Positions 57,709 through 64,000 of a stretch of 64,000 nt of DNA are shown here, in pieces (positions within the stretch are counted from its first letter, which is position 1; the number at the start of each line of letters is the position of its first letter). Both the position numbers and the translations under genes were made by a program. Origin of the DNA: Pleurotus ostreatus/Saccharomyces cerevisiae fusant. Taxonomy: Eukaryota > Opisthokonta. Under the pieces are notes generated by a model. That model was not told the origin of the DNA. It worked only from the letters and a program-made list of their open reading frames with translations, and did not search any database. Where the stretch lies: assembly GCA_024196135.1 (NCBI GenBank), contig JAMQCK010000091.1, forward strand, positions 1 to 64,000, in the 5' to 3' direction.

Positions 57709-58978
57709 ATGTCGCCCCAGGTCCCCGAAACGATGAAGGCCGCGGTCGTTCCCCAGAGCGGCGCCGCCATCGAGATCAAGGACGTGCGCATCAAGCGTCC
57801 TGAGGAGCTCGCACCGGGCGAGTGCCTGCTCAAGATGGTCTGCACGGGTGTCTGCCACACCGACTTGCACGCCGCTCTCGGCGACTGGCCCGTCCCGCCC
57901 AAGACCCCGCTCATCGGCGGTCACGAAGGTGTTGGTACCATCGTCGCGATCGGTGCGTCTACCCCGCATTTCCCCAACTTCGCATTTACTGATCTTGGAT
58001 CGCAGGCGCGAACACTTCCAACTCGCCCGTGAAGGTTGGCGATCGCGTTGGTGTCAAGTGGCTCGCCAACTCGTGCGTCGATCCTATTCACCGATCCTTT
58101 ATCTAAACTAACGATCCCGCGTAGTTGCCTTAACTGCGAGCAGTGCCGCAACGGCCGCGAGCAGAACTGCTACAACGCTCAGCTCTCCGGCTACACCGTC
58201 GACGGCACCTTCTCCGAATACGTCGTCTCCTTCGTCAACCACGTCACCCCCATCCCCGAGGGCTTCGACAGCTACGCTGCCGCCTCCATTCTATGCGCCG
58301 GTGTTACCGTATATCGCGCCATCAAGTACTCGCAGACAAACCTCGGCGACTGGATCGTGCTCCCCGGTGCCGGTGGAGGGCTCGGTCACTTGGCCATCCA
58401 GTACGCGAAGGTCCGCGGTCTCCGCCCCATCGCCATCGGTCAGTCTTCTTCGTGCCTCATTCCCGACGATCCTCTAATATCCGAATAGACACTGGTGATG
58501 AGAAGCGCAAGCTCTGCTTGGAGCTCGGCGCGGAGGCGTTCATCGACTTCAGGGAGTCGAAGGACATCGTCGCCGACGTCAAGGCCATCACTGGCGGCCT
58601 CGGCGCCCACTCTGCGGTCGTGACCACGGCATCGCCCTCTGGTTACACGCAGGCCGTCGACTACCTCCGCTCCGGAGGCACGCTCATGGCCGTCGGTCTC
58701 CCGGGCAAGGCCGGTCTTGAGGCCTCCATCTTCTTCACCGTCTTCAAGGTACGTATCTTCATTACCGCTCTCTGAATTACGGTCTGACCTTCGCCCAGAG
58801 CATCAGCATCTTGGGCTCGTACGTCGGCAACCGCCAGGACGCCTACGAGGCGGTCGAGATCGCCGCTCGCGGGCAGGTCGAGTGCAAGTACGTCCTCAAG
58901 GACCTGCCGGCACTCACCAGCGTCTACGAGGGCATGCAGCAGGGCGCTGTCGCTGGCCGCATTGTCCTGAAGTTCTAA
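57709..58978 (+). CDS. ADH1: Zinc alcohol dehydrogenase, yeast ADH1 type
   Basis: Cytosolic NAD-dependent interconversion of ethanol and acetaldehyde. Exons 57709-57952, 58006-58072, 58125-58438, 58489-58748 and 58799-58978 give 1065 nt, 354 residues. Catalytic zinc ligands: Cys49 and His72 (VCHTDLHA, GGHEGVG); the structural zinc lobe has four Cys in CLNCEQCRNGREQNC. The Rossmann motif is GAGGGLGHLAIQYAK, the NAD-selecting acid is expected in the adjoining strand (IDTGDEKRKL), and the C-terminus GRIVLKF is as in yeast ADH. Length and the missing 21-residue loop (compared with animal ADHs) fit the tetrameric fungal class. Codon use is strongly biased, suggesting high expression. The start MSPQVPETMKAAVV is conventional. 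Confidence 0.95.
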
Positions 58979-59570
58979 AGTAAAATATTTGCGGAGGTTA
59001 ATGTGTGGATTGTGGAAAGAAAATGGACTCCATTGTAGAATACGAGGTTGTTGTATATTATCATGAATGTACCCATACTGTGGCTGCTGGAAATATCCAT
59101 GCGCTTCCAAGTCCGTTGTTGTTGAAGTTCGCGTGAGGTCTTCTGCGAGCCTCGTGTTGGTGATAAGCGCCCGGCGCTTGTTTTCGGACTACGGCCCGAG
59201 GAAATACGCATCAGGCCGAATTACAATGAACACAAATTCTTCTCTCTTGACGCCACCACAGTTGAGCTATTCTCTACGTCCACATGCAGCGAATAAATTG
59301 ATAGACATGGTTATATGCGAGCGCACATAGAGTACATCAAGACCTTCAAACACCTCTGGGAGATCAGGCGCGGTGGGGCGGGTCTTCCAAGTTGGCGAGG
59401 CACGTCTATTCATCTATTTCAACATCTGCCGAGCTTCAATAGCTTACAAGGTTCATACAGTACCCTTGCTACTTCGTAACACACGAGCGGTATTGCCGCC
59501 TTGGGCTTCTGAGTTCAGTGCTGGGCGCTCCTTGTAAGCGCCCGTCACGCCCACTTAGCGCTGGAGGCCT
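58979..59570. other. Spacer upstream of the copy D promoter
   Basis: No gene seen. The ADH stop lies just before it. Contains AAGCGCCCGGCGCTT at 59165-59179. Confidence 0.5.
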
Positions 59571-59940
59571 CTACTAGGATCCCATTCATCTATCATTCGG
59601 ATTGGGTATCAGCCCGCGAAGTGGGTCAATGCACGAAGCAGTGGTTCAGCGCCGCAGATCACCCTCGGGCTGCGACCAGCCCTTTCGGCGCCAAACCCTT
59701 GGACTATCCTCATCCATTGGAGGCAACGGCGGGAACGCGATAGTGGATATGAATGGGTAAGTTCTCGGAAGCCGATGCCTCCATTCAGACGAATCACCAA
59801 GGCGGGAGTGGGCAGAGGGCGCCCGACGAATGAGTATACTGGGTTATCTCTTCCCCACTTGGCGCTATATTATGAGCGATGCTCCCGACCGAGCCCTGCT
59901 CTTTCACAGCAAACGTTCTCCCAGCTGAACCGTCAACGTC
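59571..59940 (+). promoter_or_regulatory. Promoter block of copy D, conserved with copy B
   Basis: Same ordered blocks as 41952-42300 (reverse). Key anchors: CTACTAGGAT at 59571-59580, CAAACCCTTGG at 59692-59702, TTGGAGGCAACG at 59717-59728, and a TATA-like CTATATTA at 59865-59872 followed by GAGCGATGCT. The conservation shows the duplication included the promoter. Confidence 0.75.
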
Positions 59941-61848
59941 ATGAGCTATCCTCATGGTGAGTCTAGTAGTTCCCAGAGTCGTCCACGGACCCGACGCTCA
60001 CCTCTCACTCAGCCGAGTGCCCCGTCGAGCTGCGCCCGCTCCACGATCAACAGTCATCAGCCGCGACCGTGCCACTCATGAAGGACATGGAAGAGTCGTC
60101 GCCCTCGCCTCCTCAATCACAGCTTCTTCAAAGTCCTCATTCTCGCCGGTTTCCCTCCACGCTGCTTGATTATATTCCAACGGGTCAACGCGGGCGCCGA
60201 CTGAGTTATGTCCTCCTGGGCGTTATTATCATGCTGGGGTGGATCGGCTTGATCCTGGCATTTGCCCACGTTGAGTCGAGGTCGGAGAAGGTCAATCTGG
60301 AAATGGACTCAAAGAAGTATCGCGGGCGAGTGAACTCGTCCGAGGACGAGATCGTGAGTTGTAAAGTGATTGCCAGACTCACGACGCTTACATCATCGCA
60401 GTGGATGCTGAAAGGCGCATTGCGTAGGCTTGACAGTGACGCCCAAACTCTCAGTGAGTACCTCTTGCTCCGACTGCGCCGTGACGATCTCACCGCTGCT
60501 GGAAGCCGTGCAATGGTCTGCCTCTCGCTACTTCTCTGAGAACGGAACTTCTATTCCCCTCATTCTATCGGAGGAATACTATCCTGAGGGAGTGAATATG
60601 TATCGAGACATGTGAGCCGTCAATCATATTGTCTCTGTGTCTGGTTGTTCTCAAGCTTGGACAGTCAAGCCGTCATCGACTGGGACCTCGTCAATAACAC
60701 CGACAATGTCTATGGCTACGTCTTTTACAAACTCGACAATGCATCTGCATATCCTATAGGCAATGTTGGCGTGCGGGAAGGGGACTCCTTCGACACGGAT
60801 GTCGACTTGACGGACCTCGAGGGCGCCAGCGTTTGGAGGCAGCCCATGCGAGGTAAGATATATCAGGCAGTCTACTTTCCATCCCTTCAATGATCATTTC
60901 TCTAGGGTACCCGTTTGATCAGTGGAACGGCAGCATCATCATTGCTTCTGTACGTAGTCACTCTGACCTTGCCACGATCCGGGACCTCATGTAACCCCAG
61001 AACAATATCGGCGCATCCCTCAGCTACTCCAACCGCACTGATTTACTAGCGCTTTCGTTTGATGGAATATATCTGGAGGACAGTATACTGTGAGTACCCT
61101 CGATGCACACTCTTACGCGGCGAAGGTCTCACTTTCTGGTGCCAGAAACTGGAGAATCAAAGCAGAGTCCACCTGCACCTGCAGAGATACCGATAGTTTC
61201 GAATACTGCGACCTGGTATGACAGTCGTATCCGCGTCCCGAAATCTAGACTATTAAGCGCCTCTACAGCACATCAACTTCAATGTCCGCCGGCCGACTAT
61301 CGTCAAGTTCACCGTCATCGCGGTGGTCATCGTCAATTGGCTGTCCACGCTGGCAATCTTCTTCCTCACGGGCGAGACTCTGCTGCTGCGTCGGATGCGT
61401 GTCGTGAACGACACGGACATATTGGGGGTGCTGTTCGCTTCATTGTTCGCGCTGCCTGGGGTGAGTCGTCTGAGCAGCCATATCGAAGCTCTTCATCTGA
61501 CCATCAACAGGTACGTTCGCTACTGCCGGACGCCCCGCCTTTTGGGTGTACGATTGGTAGGTAATGTCTGCTTTTAGCTAGTCTCGTCTCTCACGACCGC
61601 ATAGACCTCGTCGGCATCCTACCCAACGTTATCATCATCTCGTGAGTCTCCTTGTTCCCTCTTCTTGCTCGCGACTGACACAATCCGTCCTTTCGCCTAG
61701 GCTTTGCGTAAGCATCGAACTTCCATTCCTTTCCCTGTGTCTGACGCCCCTGTAGACTTTCATTTGGGCATGCATGAAGCTGAATGCTAACTTCAACGGC
61801 GAAAATGACGACAAGGCTAAGAAGAAAGCTTCCAAGGACGACGCCTAG
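59941..61848 (+). CDS. DUF4436-like membrane protein, copy D
   Basis: Closest to copy B. I joined 13 exons: 59941-59956, 60013-60353, 60402-60453, 60506-60611, 60665-60852, 60906-60949, 61001-61089, 61146-61215, 61269-61460, 61511-61556, 61605-61641, 61701-61707 and 61756-61848; total 1281 nt, 426 residues, no stop. Begins MSYPHAECPVELRPLHDQ. TM1 is LSYVLLGVIIMLGWIGLILA. The outer domain has YPEGVNMYRDM, YPIGNVGVREGDSFDTDVDL and YPFDQWNGSIIIAS. C-terminal TMs: VIAVVIVNWLSTLAIFFLTG, DILGVLFASLFALPG and DLVGILPNVIIISLC, with RSLLPDAPPFGCTI between. The lysine-rich tail (DDKAKKKASKDDA) is presumably cytosolic. Function is unknown; the family is found in bacteria and fungi. Confidence 0.8.
61701..61707 (+). 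other. 7-nt microexon, DUF4436 copy D
   Basis: GCTTTGC between a TTTCGCCTAG acceptor and a GTAAGCAT donor. Completes a Ser codon and adds Leu-Cys. Confidence 0.78.
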
Positions 61849-62122
61849 GACATTGTGGACCAGCCTATACCTTTCTTCCTTCACCTAACTCGCCCAGTAC
61901 AAGCTTGAGGGGTCCTTACTGCCGCGCTGACTACACAGTTATTGAGACTGCCGTTGTATGTAGATATACCATATTAACTAATGACTCCGTGTGATGCATC
62001 TGCCTCAGTAGCAGCGCAAGCCAGAAGACGGTCGTAACAAAGTAATCTGAGGCTCAGTACAAGTCACGCATCTGGCGACGGGAACTCGGATTCCAAGCGA
62101 CCTCCGCCTCCAGCCTTGTAAT

Positions 62123-64000
62123 CTATATGACGCGGAGAGCAACCACCGATATATCGTCGCGATAGCGTGTCATATCCCCGCTCGTCAGTGCAAGCTCGGC
62201 CGCCATCTTACCCGCATCAGCGCCAAAAAGTGCATTCTTGATAAGACGGTCCGCAATGTTTGAATCATCGCCGCTGGGATCCATGAAATCGTGACCAAGA
62301 TGAGTTCCAAGGCGCATCAAGACAGGCGCCGCTTTCGACAATTCTGGCCCAGCAAGCGCAATCATCGACTGCGTCCTCGCGTCCTCCGTCGGGACGGCCT
62401 CCAGGGCCAGACGCAGTCCGTCGGAAGCAAACACAAGAAGATCACCAGGCAAGAGGGCGTGTCGACGAATGCTGGGCGTGGACGAGATGTAGGGAGGGTG
62501 AAGATGCCCTCGTCTCTGCCAATCTTCGATGTTGTTCGTGCCTAGGTAAGACGGATAGGCGTAGCTCAGGACCCTCGTTGCAAGGCGCAGGCCAACCTTC
62601 ATCTGGAAATCGCCAAGCGCTGGCGGACAAACGGAGTCAGCTGGCGGTCCTGTCCGTCAGAGCAGGGAGCTTACCGCGAGTAATTGCGAGGCGTCCTAGG
62701 GTGCGCCCGTCGTAAACAACGGGCGGCTCGTTAGGATGCTCAGCTTGTAAGCGGGCGACTTCGTCCGGATTGTCGACATTGTGTAAATCGTTCAGGACCT
62801 CGCATCGCAGATGGCCATCGACGACGCGGCCGAGAACTGCGCGTAAGAGGCCCCGTCAGTACAATGCGCATTCAGCCCACAAAGGTCCCTGGCTTACCCG
62901 CCTCTGAGTCTCCCAATGACACTACCCAAAGGTTCCTCTTCTGTTTGTCGATGAACCCAACCAGCACCGTGGCGCCAACGATTGTACGCCTAGCGGCAAC
63001 AAATACAGGATCATCCCTCGAGTATCCGATAATCTCGAACACCTCCGCCGGATCGTCCCAAAGTGGATCGTCCCAGTCGGTATCTGCCCCCTGCGGGAAA
63101 TGCTTCAAAACGTCGTCGAGGAGCGAGGCATCGAAATCCTCGATGCCTTTGACGAGCGCCTCTTCGACGACTGTGGATAGATCTGCCGCGTCGCCTGACG
63201 AGATGTTGCGCGAGATGCGGTCACAGAGCTGTTGAGGAAGGACTTCCGCAGAGTAACTGGATAATTCGTCGGTGTAGTGGCCTGAGCGTATGATTAGTGA
63301 TAGTTCAGACACCAAACGCATTTCATTAGAGACTGCTCACCGTCGAATATCGCTATCAACACGCCGAACTCGCACTCGCATATGGAAATCCTATCCTCGC
63401 TCGCTGCCTTTACGCCACGCAGAGACGAATGATGGATCTCGAGGCTCATCGTCTCTATGGTGGTGGTCCCGCGAGTACACATTGCGGCGTAGGTCCCCTC
63501 TAAGTCTGCCAAGCTTGGCGCGCTCGAGGGTTGCAAGATCGTTGGCAAAAGTGGCGTCTCCTGCGCAGAATCTCCCGCGCAACCGGAAGGCCGACCGCCA
63601 CCAAAGGCGACTACGACGACAGAGATGTCATCGCGGTAACGATGATCTAGATTATCGTCGATGAGAGCGAGCTCTTCTGTCATCTTGCTTTCACTTGGGC
63701 CGAACAAAGCGTTCCGTATGACGAGGTCCGCCATATTCTCACCGGCTTCGAAGGGAAGAAAATCATGACCAAATCGGTCTGAAAGGGTCTGCAACGAGGG
63801 AGCGTCATTCAGGACGTCGGGAGTGGCAAGAGAGATGATCGAAGCCGGCACACTGTCGTCTTCTACGCCCCGGCTCGTCAAAGCATTACGAAGGCCGTCA
63901 GAGGCGAGGACAAGACGGTCGCCAGGTAAAAGGAGATGGTGCTGAACCGTGGGAACGTTGGAGATGTAAGGCGGATGGTAATGCTCCAGCCCTCGCTCCT
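62123..64000 (-). CDS. Tandem PP2C (PPM-type) phosphatase, 5' partial
   Basis: Mn/Mg-dependent Ser/Thr phosphatase, PDP-like subgroup. The frame enters at 64000 inside one catalytic domain (HYHPPYISNVPTVQ, LLPGDRLVLASDGLRNAL, and RYRDDISVVVVAF near 63630), continues without a stop through a linker of about 60 residues, then starts a second PP2C domain (HSSLRGVKAASEDRISICEC, AIFDGHYTDELSSYS, VGATVLVGFIDKQKRNLWVV, SLGDSEA, GRLAITRALGDFQ, LLPGDLLVFASDGLRLAL, RYRDDISVVALRVI) ending at 62123. Metal-binding acids (ED, FDGH, SDG, RDD) are present, but the usual DGHGG is DGHYT in domain 2. Three introns lie at about 63282-63353, 62838-62898 and 62615-62675. Two separate genes with a second start at MSLEIHHSSLRG is the alternative. 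The true start is beyond the window. Confidence 0.8.

Noticed and set aside
1..64000. CRISPR array, prophage or bacterial operon
   Set aside because: All genes are spliced eukaryotic genes; no regularly spaced identical repeats with unique spacers were found.

Overview
This window is nuclear DNA of a filamentous basidiomycete, most likely an Agaricomycete of the Polyporales type. The reasons are: GC-rich coding sequence; genes cut by many 45-75 nt introns with GT...AG ends; an RNA-silencing RNA-dependent RNA polymerase; and families known to be expanded in mushrooms (F-box/LRR, divergent G-alpha, kinase-like, GH16, fungal DUF4436-type membrane proteins). The species is an inference. All multi-exon models were joined by hand from splice signals and frame continuity.

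Layout. 1-7538 (+) is the 3' nine-tenths of a Furry/Tao3/PAG1 cell-morphogenesis scaffold. A 390-bp inverted-repeat transposable element (7762-8157) separates it from a short-chain dehydrogenase (8449-9400 +). An F-box protein (9897-10955 -), a second SDR (11535-12718 -) and an RRG7-like mitochondrial nuclease-fold protein (13336-14190 +) follow. A complete 16-exon RNA-dependent RNA polymerase spans 15215-19355 (+). A damaged kinase-like gene (19698-21348 +) has an apparently intact paralogue in inverted orientation at 31235-32873 (-). Between them lie an F-box protein (23909-25349 +) and a divergent G-alpha subunit (28574-30849 +), with two long gene-poor stretches rich in short tandem repeats. 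A RasGEF-domain protein is at 34292-37113 (+).

The right half starts with three tandem genes on the minus strand (A 37635-39519, B 40059-41951, C 42957-44845) for four-span membrane proteins that look like DUF4436. A fourth copy (D 59941-61848 +) lies 15 kb further on in opposite orientation and shares both coding sequence and about 350 bp of upstream sequence with B. Between C and D are a RING-containing SNF2 ATPase (45743-50678 -), an RTA1-like 7TM protein (51087-52433 -), mitochondrial ribosome recycling factor (53080-54008 +), a GH16 glucanase-like protein (54323-56343 -) and a zinc alcohol dehydrogenase (57709-58978 +). The window ends inside a PP2C-type phosphatase gene (62123->64000 -) that reads through from one phosphatase domain into a second.

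How the genes relate. No single pathway is encoded. Signalling parts (G-alpha, RasGEF, PP2C, kinase-like proteins, Furry) are frequent but no operon-like logic exists. The most unusual features are structural: microexons of 4, 7, 7 and 9 nt needed to keep frame in three unrelated gene families, dispersed inverted paralogue pairs with duplicated promoters, a G-alpha with His at the catalytic Gln position and no lipidation signals, a pseudogenising kinase copy, and an apparent tandem PP2C fusion. No CRISPR array, rRNA or tRNA was found.
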